From: Arthrobacter pigmenti
Lineage (GTDB): Bacteria; Actinomycetota; Actinomycetes; Actinomycetales; Micrococcaceae
Direction of reading: 5' to 3'
NCBI RefSeq assembly: GCF_011927905.1
Contig: NZ_JAATJL010000001.1
Location: 1,550,001-1,614,000 of the forward strand
Length of the DNA: 64,000 nt
The notes below the pieces were generated by a model. The model saw only the letters and a list, made by a program, of their open reading frames with translations, was not told the origin of the DNA and ran no database searches. Below are positions 45,799-53,998 of this stretch, piece after piece. Made by a program: the position numbers and the translations under genes. Position 1 is the first letter of the stretch. Each line of letters begins with the position of its first letter.

Positions 45799-46668
45799 TT
45801 ATCCGTTTGGAAGGATCCGCACCCGGTCAGCTGCGAGCGGACGGAAGGCCTGTACCGTAAACGCGCCGGTAACCAAAACATCAGTCGGCAGTACCCGGGG
45901 ATCGGGACGGGGCCGATGATGGCCGGCGGGCCCCATCCCGGCCACGTCGGCGATGTCCTCCGACGAGAGCCTCATCGAGAATTCCACGGTCGATGACCCG
46001 AGCTCCTGGAAAGTGCCGGCGAGACCGGCGGCGACGGCGTCGTGCTTGTCCGGCTGAATCTCGAGAAGTCCGGCAACCTCAGCAACTTCGCTGAGATGCG
46101 CTGCCAAAGGTGTGACTACGATCAGCGTCCCGGTTTCGCCCAGGACGCGGTGGAACTCGCCCGGGTTGCGGGGGGCGAAGATGTTGAGGATGACGTCGAC
46201 GCTGCCGTCCTGGAGCGGCAGGCGACGCCACACGTCCCAGACCAAACAGGGCATTCCAGGCAGGAGGGCGGTTGCCCTCCTGAGGGCGTACTTCGAGATA
46301 TCGATTGCAATTCCGGTGGAAGAAGGGAGGCGGTTCCGCAGGGCCGCGAGATAGAATCCGGTGCCGGCTCCTGCGTCCAGAATCACCGGATCCGGAGCGG
46401 AATGTTCCTGAGCCGCGGCGCACACGGCCTCCACCAGGGCGTCGTAGTGGCCGCGGCTGAGGAAATCGATGCGCGCTTGAACCATCGATGCGGTGTCCGG
46501 TTGCAGGGATGTCCCCTTGCCGGTCAGAAGGTTGAAGTATCCCTGTCGTGCCGCATCGAACCGGTGGCCCTGGGCGCAGTGCAGGACGCCGCCGTCATCG
46601 TCTGTACTCAGGGCGAGGGCGGTCCCGCAGACAGGGCAGGCAAGAATCTCTTCGAGGGCGGCGGTCAT
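45799..46668 (-). CDS. RlmA-like 23S rRNA (guanine-N1) methyltransferase
   Basis: A 289-residue SAM-dependent methyltransferase. An N-terminal zinc finger (Cys11, Cys14, Cys31, His35, ending HRFDAARQGYFNLL) precedes a Rossmann domain with VILDAGAGTG (about 95-104). This pairing is specific to RlmA/TlrB enzymes, which methylate G745 or G748 in 23S rRNA helix 35; the latter gives tylosin tolerance. Which base is modified cannot be read here. The frame extends 52 codons upstream, but the ATG at 46668 begins the zinc-finger domain properly and lies six bases after TACCAT on the minus strand. Confidence 0.87.
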   Translation of the reverse strand: MTAALEEILACPVCGTALALSTDDDGGVLHCAQGHRFDAARQGYFNLLTGKGTSLQPDTASMVQARIDFLSRGHYDALVEAVCAAAQEHSAPDPVILDAGAGTGFYLAALRNRLPSSTGIAIDISKYALRRATALLPGMPCLVWDVWRRLPLQDGSVDVILNIFAPRNPGEFHRVLGETGTLIVVTPLAAHLSEVAEVAGLLEIQPDKHDAVAAGLAGTFQELGSSTVEFSMRLSSEDIADVAGMGPAGHHRPRPDPRVLPTDVLVTGAFTVQAFRPLAADRVRILPNG

Positions 46669-46680
46669 TGGACCATGGTA
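46666..46680 (-). promoter_or_regulatory. Predicted leaderless start of the RlmA-like gene
   Basis: On the minus strand TACCAT (46680-46675), six bases, then ATG. Confidence 0.4.
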
Positions 46681-46725
46681 GGTCCAACGGCCTGCCGAGA
46701 CTTTGGGCGGCGCCGCCCTCGGGCA

Positions 46726-46741
46726 TAGTCTCGTCAGTGTG
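46726..46741 (+). promoter_or_regulatory. Predicted leaderless start of the S9 peptidase gene
   Basis: TAGTCT (46726-46731), seven bases, then GTG. Confidence 0.45.
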
Positions 46742-48751
46742 AAACCAAACACACTGAATCTGCTGAGCGACGTGAGCACACCATCGCTCCACCCGCAATC
46801 CCGGCGCTGCGTTGTCTCGGTCACCCGACCGGACTACGACGCCGACACCTACGTTGGTCAACTGTGGGAGGTGCCATTGGATGGTGCTGAACCACGCCGC
46901 CTGACCCGCGGCTTCAGGGATGTCTCGCCCCGATACTCACCCGACGGCGCTGTGCTGGCATTCCTGCGTGCGAGCCAGGGCGGAAAACCACAGATCTTCA
47001 TCACAGAAAGCGGGGGAGGGGAGCCCCGACAGGTGACGGACCAGAAGCTTGGCGTGTCCGGGTTCGAATGGTCGCCTGATTCCCGGCGCATCGTCTTCAC
47101 GGCACGCGTTCCCGACGAGGGCCGGTACGGCACAGTCGACGGTGTGGCCGGCGGCCAGGAAGATCCGCGTCTCATCACGGGCTTCAAGTACCAGATGAAT
47201 GGTGTGGGGTACACCGCCGACAAACGGACGCAGTTGTTCCTCATCGATGTCCCGGCGGTGGACGAAGAACCGGCCGTTGAACCCGTGGGACGTGCCAAGA
47301 AAGCTGCCGGCGATGACGCTCCGTCACTTTATCCGGAGGCGCGCCAGCTCACACACGCGGACGCGGACTCGTCATCGCCCTCCTTCTCAAGCGACGGATC
47401 GCTGATCCTCTTCGCAGCCTCGCTTGAACCGGGATCGGACTCGAACCTGCGCACGGATATCTATTCGATTGCCCTGGACGGTTCTGACAGGCAGCGATTG
47501 AGCAATCTTTCAGACGAATTGATCGGTTGCGGCAGGCCAGTCAGCAGTGCAGACGGCCGCTGGCTTTACTATCTTGGCAGTCCACTTTCAGCCAGCGGCC
47601 TTGACTTCGTCGCGCGGAACACTGCGCTGTATGCCGCGCCCATCGACAATCCGGCTGACGTCCGCCTGCTCACCGATCCCGAAACGCAGGACCTTGGCGA
47701 AGTAGGCGACATTGTTCCTTACCGTGACGGGGTGCTTGTCTTCAACCGTGCCAGGGGCACGGGTCAGCTGCTTGCCGTCACGCCCGTTGGCGGCGTGCGG
47801 ACGCTCGTCGACGGCGAATTCATCGTGACCGGCGCAGCAGCAGCCGACGACGACATCGTCGTCGCCTTCACCGACCCCCGGACTGCCGGCGACGTGGCGC
47901 GCGTCGACGGGGGAGTCCTCAACCGGTTGACGGACTTCTCGGAAAGGCTGCGGGCCGAAACGGCAGTGGCCGAAATGCATGAAGCGACGTTCAACGCACC
48001 GGACGGCTATCCCGTGCACGGCTGGGTACTTGTACCCGAGGGGGAGGGTCCGCACCCTGTTCTCCTGAATATTCACGGTGGGCCATTCGCCCAGTACGGC
48101 TGGGGCTACTTCGATGAAGCGCAGGTCTACGTCGAGGCGGGATACGCCGTCGTCATGTGCAACCCCCGCGGAGCCGCCGGCTACGGTCAGGACCACGGCC
48201 GGGTGATCAAGGAGGCGATGGGCACGGTCGATATGCAGGACGTGCTGGCCTTCCTTGAGGGCGCTGTGGCGCAGTACGGCCAGCTCGACGGCGACCGGTT
48301 GGGCGTCATGGGCGGTTCATACGGCGGATATCTGACCGCCTGGCTCGTGGCGAACGATCACCGCTTCCAGGGCGCGATCGTGGAACGCGGCTTCTTGGAC
48401 CCGGAATCGTTCATCGGCTCATCTGATATCGGTTGGTTCTTCTCGGAGGCATACACGGGCGCGGATCCCGACAAGGTCCGGGCGCAGAGTCCCTATGCGC
48501 ATACCGACAAGGTGAAGACTCCAACGTTCGTGGTCCATTCGGAAGAGGACCTACGATGCCCGCTCGAGCAGGCGCAGCGGTACTATACGGCGCTGAAGCG
48601 TAACGGCGTGGATACCGAGATGCTGATTTTCCCCGGGGAGACCCACGAGCTCTCGCGTTCCGGAACGCCCTGGCACCGCCGCCAACGCTTCGAGCACATT
48701 CTTCGCTGGTGGGCCGAAAAGCTCCCGAGCAAGAAGAACCAGCCTGCTTAG
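46739..48751 (+). CDS. S9 family serine peptidase (acylaminoacyl-peptidase/prolyl oligopeptidase type)
   Basis: A 670-residue cytoplasmic peptidase. The N-terminal two thirds is a beta-propeller of WD40-like PD40 repeats (SPRYSPDGAVLAF, FEWSPDSRRIVF). The C-terminal alpha/beta hydrolase carries Ser527 (GGSYGGY), Asp604 and His636 (GETHELSR). It trims acylated or short peptides. The frame is open 12 codons upstream of 46739; the GTG is preferred as the start because of its -10 spacing and the divergent gene 70 bases away. Confidence 0.92.
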   Translation: MKPNTLNLLSDVSTPSLHPQSRRCVVSVTRPDYDADTYVGQLWEVPLDGAEPRRLTRGFRDVSPRYSPDGAVLAFLRASQGGKPQIFITESGGGEPRQVTDQKLGVSGFEWSPDSRRIVFTARVPDEGRYGTVDGVAGGQEDPRLITGFKYQMNGVGYTADKRTQLFLIDVPAVDEEPAVEPVGRAKKAAGDDAPSLYPEARQLTHADADSSSPSFSSDGSLILFAASLEPGSDSNLRTDIYSIALDGSDRQRLSNLSDELIGCGRPVSSADGRWLYYLGSPLSASGLDFVARNTALYAAPIDNPADVRLLTDPETQDLGEVGDIVPYRDGVLVFNRARGTGQLLAVTPVGGVRTLVDGEFIVTGAAAADDDIVVAFTDPRTAGDVARVDGGVLNRLTDFSERLRAETAVAEMHEATFNAPDGYPVHGWVLVPEGEGPHPVLLNIHGGPFAQYGWGYFDEAQVYVEAGYAVVMCNPRGAAGYGQDHGRVIKEAMGTVDMQDVLAFLEGAVAQYGQLDGDRLGVMGGSYGGYLTAWLVANDHRFQGAIVERGFLDPESFIGSSDIGWFFSEAYTGADPDKVRAQSPYAHTDKVKTPTFVVHSEEDLRCPLEQAQRYYTALKRNGVDTEMLIFPGETHELSRSGTPWHRRQRFEHILRWWAEKLPSKKNQPA

Positions 48752-48763
48752 TAGCGGAGCGTC

Positions 48764-49393
48764 CTAGAAGCCGAGCGAACGCTGGGCCAGTTCGATATCA
48801 GGCTGCGCCCAGCGTTCGCTGTATTCAGCGCCGCTGACAAGTGACCGCGGGTTCGCCTTGTCGATATAGATGGTTCCGTTGAGATGATCCGTCTCGTGCT
48901 GGACAATACGCGCGGGCCACCCGGTGAACTGGCGGATTACACGCGTCCCGTCGGGCTCGAGGTAGTCAAGCTGTACCCGGCGATAGCGTTCGACGACGGC
49001 CTGCCATCCGCTGAACGACAGGCATCCCTCGAAGAACGCGGCCGTTTCGTTGTCGACCGGCGTGTATCGCGGATTGACAACGGCGAAGAATGGCACCGGG
49101 GTGCGCTCGCGAACGCGGACAATCTCCTGGGGCTGAACTCCGACATCCTCGATGACTGCCAGGCGAAGCGGGATGCCGAGCTGCGGCGCGGCCAGTCCGA
49201 CGCCGGGCGCATCATGCATGACCTGGCGCATTGCGGCAAGCAACGCAGTAAGTTCTTCCGTGTCGAGCTGACCGTCGAGTTCCTCAGCCGGAATTCGCAG
49301 TGCCGGATGCCCCAGCTGAACAATGGTCGGTCTGTCCTGTTCGAGTAAGCGCTGAACGAGGTTTTTGATGTTCTGGCTGTTGTCGGTTGGCAC
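48764..49393 (-). CDS. def: Peptide deformylase
   Basis: Removes the formyl group from the N-terminal methionine of new proteins; metal-dependent. At 209 residues all three motifs are present: GVGLAAPQ, EGCLSFSG (Cys ligand) and QHETDHLNG (HExxH). The N-terminal extension of about 25 residues (NIKNLVQRLLEQ) is common in actinobacterial versions. It is convergent with the S9 peptidase, with a 12-base gap. The GTG start lies six bases after TAGGAT. Confidence 0.95.
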   Translation of the reverse strand: MPTDNSQNIKNLVQRLLEQDRPTIVQLGHPALRIPAEELDGQLDTEELTALLAAMRQVMHDAPGVGLAAPQLGIPLRLAVIEDVGVQPQEIVRVRERTPVPFFAVVNPRYTPVDNETAAFFEGCLSFSGWQAVVERYRRVQLDYLEPDGTRVIRQFTGWPARIVQHETDHLNGTIYIDKANPRSLVSGAEYSERWAQPDIELAQRSLGF

Positions 49394-49405
49394 TGTCTCA
49401 TCCTA
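49391..49405 (-). promoter_or_regulatory. Predicted leaderless start of def
   Basis: On the minus strand TAGGAT (49405-49400), six bases, then GTG. Confidence 0.5.
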
Positions 49406-49514
49406 GGCAGAGTCCTCAGCCAAGGGCTGGCACCCCTCGAACGGGTCAGCCCTGACACGGCTCGCGGTCCTGTCAGCCCGGGTGCGTCCCCAACAGCGGT
49501 GAGATGATGAAGCG

Positions 49515-50246
49515 ATGACAACCTATTCCGGCGCAAAGAATTTCGAAGGCGCGACCTTCGTCAAGGCCAGCTTCAAGGGTGCCACCCTGCGATTCTCCGA
49601 CGTCAGCGGTGTGACGATGCGCGGCGTCGATCTAGACGGACTCGATATCGACAGCCACGACCTGTTCTTCGGCAGTCTTCTTGTAAACGGGGTCGACGTT
49701 GTGCCGCTCGTGGACGCCGAGCTCAACCGGCAGTTCCCGGGCCGCGAGCTGCAGAAGGCTCAGACGCCCGAAGGTCTGCGCGAGGGTTGGGTCGTTGTGC
49801 AGTCGGCGTGGCAGGCAACGGTGGCAGGCACGCCGCTGGACCTGGTGGACGCCCACGTCGAGGACGAGTGGTCCCTGGCCCAAACCCTGCGTCACCTGAT
49901 TCTGGCGACCGACGCCTGGCTCCGCGGTGGGATCCTGCGGATGAAGCAGCCATTCCACGAGATCGGCCAGATCTTCACCGGTGCCGACCAGATCGGTTTC
50001 GACATGTCAATCTTCCGCACGGATTCGCCGACTTACGAGGAGATACTCACCGTGCGCGCCGAGCGACAGCAACTCGTGACGGACTTCCTGGCCACAGCCA
50101 CGGCGGAGACGCTCACAGAAGAACGCGAAAACCCGTGGGGCGGCGATGACTGGCGTCCCAGCGTCGGTGATTGCATTCGAGTGATCCTGGAGGAGGAATG
50201 GGCGCACCTGCGCTACATTCGTCGGGATCTCGCGCGTTTGCGGTGA
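49515..50246 (+). CDS. DinB-like protein with N-terminal pentapeptide repeats
   Basis: A 243-residue protein in two parts. Residues about 5-60 show pentapeptide-repeat periodicity (FEGATFVKASFKGATLRFSDVSG), predicting a right-handed beta-helix. From about 85 onwards it is a DinB/YfiT-like four-helix bundle with histidine ligands (TLRHLILATDAW and EEEWAHLRYIRRDL). DinB-fold proteins include mycothiol-dependent enzymes, plausible here since mshC is present, but no activity can be assigned. It is the last core gene before the inserted recombinase trio. Confidence 0.82.
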   Translation: MTTYSGAKNFEGATFVKASFKGATLRFSDVSGVTMRGVDLDGLDIDSHDLFFGSLLVNGVDVVPLVDAELNRQFPGRELQKAQTPEGLREGWVVVQSAWQATVAGTPLDLVDAHVEDEWSLAQTLRHLILATDAWLRGGILRMKQPFHEIGQIFTGADQIGFDMSIFRTDSPTYEEILTVRAERQQLVTDFLATATAETLTEERENPWGGDDWRPSVGDCIRVILEEEWAHLRYIRRDLARLR

Positions 50247-50316
50247 CCTTCTCTGCTTCGGCACGCCAGTCTGAATCGCCGATAATCTACATTATGTCAG
50301 GTAGAATAGTGATTAT

Positions 50317-50329
50317 TGCATCTGATGCA
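50317..50329. promoter_or_regulatory. 13-base palindrome, copy 1
   Basis: TGCATCTGATGCA, perfect six-base arms around T. It shares TGCATCNNATGCA with copy 2 at 50537-50549. Confidence 0.5.
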
Positions 50330-50536
50330 CGATCGCTCCTCCTCCACGCATTGCCATCCGGCGTCGCGTCGCTTGAAGCCGAAATGTGCTTATGACCTGC
50401 GGAATCAGCGTGCAAAGGGTCAACCGGGGTCTACCCGTGAACCCATCGCGCAGCCTTCAAGAGCTGGTGTGCGTCAGGCTGGAACAGCCTTCTGATCCGT
50501 GGATTTGCACGGGTTTCGCATTAATTGCATGATTCT

Positions 50537-50549
50537 TGCATCAAATGCA
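50537..50549. promoter_or_regulatory. 13-base palindrome, copy 2
   Basis: TGCATCAAATGCA, five-base arms, 17 bases before the integrase GTG. A further direct copy, TTGCATGA, lies ten bases upstream. It could be an operator for the HTH protein of the trio or a recombinase binding site. Confidence 0.5.
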
Positions 50550-50566
50550 GTGTATCAGGAGGCTTG

Positions 50567-51664
50567 GTGGCGGTCGATTCAGCGGGACGGGTGCTCGACT
50601 TCGGCGCTGTGCGTTTCCTTCACCTGGAGGACCACGTGTTCACCCAGATGCTCACTGGCTGGCGCAACCAGCAGTTGAGCCGCAACCTGGCGTTTGGCAC
50701 CATCGAGGGCCGGGAACGGCTGGTGACGCGGTTCCAGGAGCCTACGAACGAATATCCATGGCAGTGGACGCCGGCCCACGTGGACGAGTTCTTCGGGGAT
50801 CTGCGCAGCGTGAAGCACGCCGCGCAGTCCACCATCCGGAGCTATCAGGCAGCACTGAGGGCGTTCTGCGCATATGCAGCGTCGCCTGAGTATGGCTGGG
50901 ACCGGGTCTGCGAACAGTACTTCGGAACGCACCCTGCTCAGGTCTGCTTTGACTGGAACACCGCGGTCCATGCCCAGGCAACAGAGTCAGCTCCTGTCCG
51001 GCGCCCCTTCACCCGGCAGGAACTGCAGGCCTTCTTTGACCGGGCCGATGACGAGGTGGACCGGATCGCGGCCCTGGGTCGCAAGGGCTGGCTGCCGGCC
51101 TACCGCGATGCCGTTCTGTTCAAGGTGGCCTATAGCTGGGGTCTACGACGCAATGAGGTCAGGCATCTCCAGTCCGCGGATTTTGCCCGGAACCCGCACG
51201 CCCGGGAGTTCGGCAAGTACGGGGTGCTGCAGGTCCGCTATGGGAAGGCCATGCGGGGTTCTCCCCCGAAACGCCGCAGCGTCCTAACGGTTTTTGACTG
51301 GTCGGCGGAGATTGTCGCCGATTGGCTCGAACGCGGCCGCCCACACATGATTGACGGGCTGGACCTATTCCCCTCCGAGCGCGGAACCCTGGTTTCCGAG
51401 ACGGCGCTGAACCGCAGGTTCAACCGCTACTGCGAAGACCTGGGCCTCTCCCCCGGACTGGACATCCACTCGTTGCGCCGCTCCTACGTCACCCACCTGA
51501 TTGAGGCCGGCATGGACCCTCTGTTTGTTCAGCACCAGGCCGGGCACGAACACGCCTCGACCACGGCCCTCTACACGTCCGTTTCCAGCGACTACCGCGT
51601 CAAAACACTGCGCCGCGCCCTGGACTCGACCATCAGGGATGCACTGGCCGGAATGAAAGACTGA
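50567..51664 (+). CDS. Tyrosine recombinase (integrase) of the trio
   Basis: A 365-residue site-specific recombinase. The N-terminal SAM-like core-binding domain covers about residues 60-110. The catalytic domain has the full set: Arg194 (GLRRNEV), Lys227 (beta-hairpin), His301 and Arg304 (HSLRRS), His327 (AGHEH) and Tyr336 (TALYTS). The frame is open to 50525, but the GTG at 50567 follows AGGAGG by four bases. It is the only catalytically complete recombinase in the cassette, followed five bases later by an HTH gene. Its size and position first in a recombinase operon recall TnpA of Tn554. Confidence 0.93.
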   Translation: MAVDSAGRVLDFGAVRFLHLEDHVFTQMLTGWRNQQLSRNLAFGTIEGRERLVTRFQEPTNEYPWQWTPAHVDEFFGDLRSVKHAAQSTIRSYQAALRAFCAYAASPEYGWDRVCEQYFGTHPAQVCFDWNTAVHAQATESAPVRRPFTRQELQAFFDRADDEVDRIAALGRKGWLPAYRDAVLFKVAYSWGLRRNEVRHLQSADFARNPHAREFGKYGVLQVRYGKAMRGSPPKRRSVLTVFDWSAEIVADWLERGRPHMIDGLDLFPSERGTLVSETALNRRFNRYCEDLGLSPGLDIHSLRRSYVTHLIEAGMDPLFVQHQAGHEHASTTALYTSVSSDYRVKTLRRALDSTIRDALAGMKD

Positions 51665-51669
51665 ACCTC

Positions 51670-52002
51670 ATGAAACGAGAGATCGACTACCGGTGGCGGC
51701 TTGCGGAACTCATGGCAGCCCGAGGAATGCACAACAGCACCGACCTGAGCCCGTTGCTGAAGGAACGCGGCATCGAACTCTCTGCCTCCCAGGTCTATCG
51801 GCTCGTCACCCAGCGCCCGGAACGCGTTTCACTGATGATGATCGCTGCGCTCTGCGACATCTTCTCCTGCGGACCCGAGGACCTCGTGACCGTCACGGCA
51901 ACGGATGCCAAGGTCCGCAAGGTCGCCTCCGACGCCAACGTCGTGGACCTGAACAAGACCATCCGGCCCAAACGGGCCCGCGTGATCCGCGATGACGGCT
52001 GA
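51670..52002 (+). CDS. Small HTH (Cro/C1-type) DNA-binding protein of the trio
   Basis: A 110-residue protein with a Cro/C1-like helix-turn-helix at about residues 10-75 (LAELMAARGMHNSTDL, ELSASQVYRLVTQRPERVSL, MMIAALCDIFSCGPEDLV), the layout of YozG-type XRE proteins, then a basic tail (RPKRARVIRD). It lies five bases after the integrase stop and overlaps the next gene by 11 bases. It may act as a repressor of the operon or as a directionality factor for recombination. Confidence 0.85.
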   Translation: MKREIDYRWRLAELMAARGMHNSTDLSPLLKERGIELSASQVYRLVTQRPERVSLMMIAALCDIFSCGPEDLVTVTATDAKVRKVASDANVVDLNKTIRPKRARVIRDDG

Positions 52003-53488
52003 AATTACACCGCGGATTGTCGTCCGCGGCCGGCCCCGCACGACAGGGGCGTTCACCTGCGACAGATGCTCCAGGGCAGCCAGCAGGCACCGCGCCAGCT
52101 GGCCAGAAGGCAGGATCTGCGGGACCTGCTTCACCGTCGCCATGCGCACGCACGGGACCTGCCCCAGCTGCCGAACCGAACGCATGCTTCCCGGGCGGTC
52201 CGCTGCCCACGGCGACCAACCGGTCTGCGTCGATTGCACAGGTATCACCCAGGATTACCACTGCTCCCACTGCGGCACGGAAACCGAGCACTACCGCCAG
52301 AACACTTGCGCGGGGTGCTCACTTCGGGACGACCTCACCGCCCTGCTGCGCGTCGATGAGGCCCGGGGATCGGAAACGACGGCGACGAAAATGCTCGGCG
52401 CGCTCTGCGGAGCCCAACGACCCGAAAGCATCCTCACCTGGCTGCGCAAACCCGGTGTCCGCGATTTGCTCGCCCGGCTTGCCACCGGCGAGATCCCCCT
52501 CAGCAATGAAGCGCTGGACAAGGAACCAAACAGCCTGCGGGTGGAACACATGCGCAGCCTGCTCACCCACCACAAGCTACTCCCAAACAGGGACCACTAC
52601 CTCGCCCTCTTCGAACGATGGCTCACCAACAAGCTCGCGGACGTTGACGACGCCGACATCAGACGACCCGTTGAATCCTTTGCCCGGTGGCACCACCTGC
52701 GACGCATCCGGAGCCTCTCTGCAGACGGGAAACCCACCCGCGGCCCAGTACACAGCGCGAAGCAGGAAATCACCGAAACCATCAAATTCCTCACCTGGCT
52801 CAAGCTCACCGACGGACGGACCGCCGCCTCCTGCGTCCAAGCTGACGTCGACGCATGGCTGGCCGACGGCCCCACCACCAGACACGCCATCAGAACCTTC
52901 TTCGTCTGGGCGGTAAAGAACCGGACCTGCACCAACATCACCATCGGATTCCGACAAGCCAGGACCGTGCCAGTTCTAGGCCAGGCACAGCGGCTCGCAA
53001 TGCTCAAAGCCTGCCTGATCGACAATATAGATACCCTGCCTTACCGCGTCGCTGTCGCCTTCCTGCTGCTCTACGCCCAGCCAGTCGTGAAGATCGCCGC
53101 GATGAAAAGCACAGATGTGATCCTCACGCCCGATGGCCTGCGACTGTCACTCGGCGACGGAGATCCAGCGCCAGTACCGGAACCTTTCGCCTCACTGCTC
53201 ACAGATCACCTGGCCTCACGGCCCAACATGCGCACCGGCAGCAGCTCGGGCAGCGAATGGCTGTTCCCCGGCTACCGCGCAGGGCAGCACATCCACCCCA
53301 ACACCCTCATGGAACGGCTCCGGGAAACCGGCATCAACCTCCTAGGCGCACGCAACGCAGCCCTCCGCGCTCTCGTCAACGAGGTGCCCGCCCCGCTCGT
53401 CGCAGAAATGCTCGGCTACAGCTATCAAGTCACCCAAAAACATGCCACCGCAGCAGCAGAACCTTGGTCCCGCTATCCAAGAAGCTAA
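51992..53488 (+). CDS. Zinc-ribbon protein with degenerate tyrosine-recombinase domain
   Basis: A 498-residue protein. The first 110 residues hold six CxxC pairs (23/26, 43/46, 57/60, 79/82, 91/94, 106/109), enough for three zinc ribbons. A helical region (about 115-320) resembles core-binding domains. Residues 345-490 align with the tyrosine-recombinase catalytic fold: AFLLLYAQPV corresponds to box I and LGARNAALRALVNEVPAPLVAEMLGYS to box II. The first Arg is lost, HxxR reads LxxR, the LGH histidine is Tyr476, and the nucleophile position is Ala485. It should be catalytically inactive, serving as a DNA-binding partner of the integrase. Codon use is richer in C than its neighbours. Confidence 0.82.
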   Translation: MTAEITPRIVVRGRPRTTGAFTCDRCSRAASRHRASWPEGRICGTCFTVAMRTHGTCPSCRTERMLPGRSAAHGDQPVCVDCTGITQDYHCSHCGTETEHYRQNTCAGCSLRDDLTALLRVDEARGSETTATKMLGALCGAQRPESILTWLRKPGVRDLLARLATGEIPLSNEALDKEPNSLRVEHMRSLLTHHKLLPNRDHYLALFERWLTNKLADVDDADIRRPVESFARWHHLRRIRSLSADGKPTRGPVHSAKQEITETIKFLTWLKLTDGRTAASCVQADVDAWLADGPTTRHAIRTFFVWAVKNRTCTNITIGFRQARTVPVLGQAQRLAMLKACLIDNIDTLPYRVAVAFLLLYAQPVVKIAAMKSTDVILTPDGLRLSLGDGDPAPVPEPFASLLTDHLASRPNMRTGSSSGSEWLFPGYRAGQHIHPNTLMERLRETGINLLGARNAALRALVNEVPAPLVAEMLGYSYQVTQKHATAAAEPWSRYPRS

Positions 53489-53623
53489 CCAGCGCGGATA
53501 ATGGCTGACACCGTAGGACCGGGAGCCTTCACTACGACTGAAGCCGCCCCATTCCACATGCTTCGGGGCGAATTGCTGAAGGCTTCCCCAATTGGCGCCA
53601 GCGCAGTAGGAAAGGAAAAGCCC

Positions 53624-53830
53624 ATGGCCGGTCAGAATGGCATCGATATGAAGCTGCGAGCCGCCTTCATTTTGCCAGCGGTGGCACTCATCCTGGTCCT
53701 GGCGATACTTGCCGCTTCCTTTCCAGACCTCCTCAGACCGCTGACGTTCGCTATGCCTGTTGTGGTTTTCGTAGCTCTGGGGGCTCTGTTTGTGACGGAG
53801 CGGAAGAGACGACGTCGCGAACCAAAGTAG
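53624..53830 (+). CDS. Small membrane protein of unknown function
   Basis: A 68-residue protein with two membrane helices (about 10-30 and 36-54) and a basic Arg/Lys tail. The frame is open upstream to 53501, but the ATG at 53624 follows an AGGAAAGG ribosome site and starts just before the first helix. Family not recognised. Confidence 0.65.
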   Translation: MAGQNGIDMKLRAAFILPAVALILVLAILAASFPDLLRPLTFAMPVVVFVALGALFVTERKRRRREPK

Positions 53831-53998
53831 TCGACCCCTTCTCAGCAGTTACGGCAACAAGTACGCGCCCACTAAAAAGCTCCCGGCCGAGCGGAAGATA
53901 CTTCCTGGCCCGACGCCGAATAGTTCGAAAACAAATATGCACCGTTACCAGTAAACGGTTGAGAGTGCGTCCCCAGATCCTCTGCCTGCTCGAATCCG

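Larger units (their letters stand above)
50247..50566. other. AT-rich leader region of the recombinase trio
   Basis: No gene is visible. The first 90 bases are distinctly lower in GC than the surroundings. Two related 13-base palindromes (listed separately) lie here, one near the left side and one just before the integrase. This region should hold the trio's promoter and, if it is a mobile element, its left end. Confidence 0.6.
50567..53488 (+). mobile_element. Three-gene recombinase cassette, probable mobile element
   Basis: Active tyrosine recombinase, small HTH protein and a zinc-ribbon protein with a dead recombinase fold, in one tight operon (gaps of +5 and -11 bases). It is flanked by ordinary core genes on both sides. 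The AT-rich leader and recombinase content suggest insertion. The layout resembles the tnpA-tnpB-tnpC trio of Tn554 and the recombinase-in-trio elements, but the order and domain make-up differ. The ends are not defined, so only the coding span is given. Confidence 0.65.

Noticed and set aside
50281..53502. GATAAT at 50281-50286 and 53497-53502 as possible core duplication flanking the trio
   Set aside because: The positions would suit a Tn554-like insertion, but several six-base matches are expected by chance between these two flanks; not strong enough to call ends.
53501..53623. N-terminal extension of the small membrane protein
   Set aside because: Begins right after the recombinase trio and lacks a ribosome site; the ATG at 53624 has AGGAAAGG before it.
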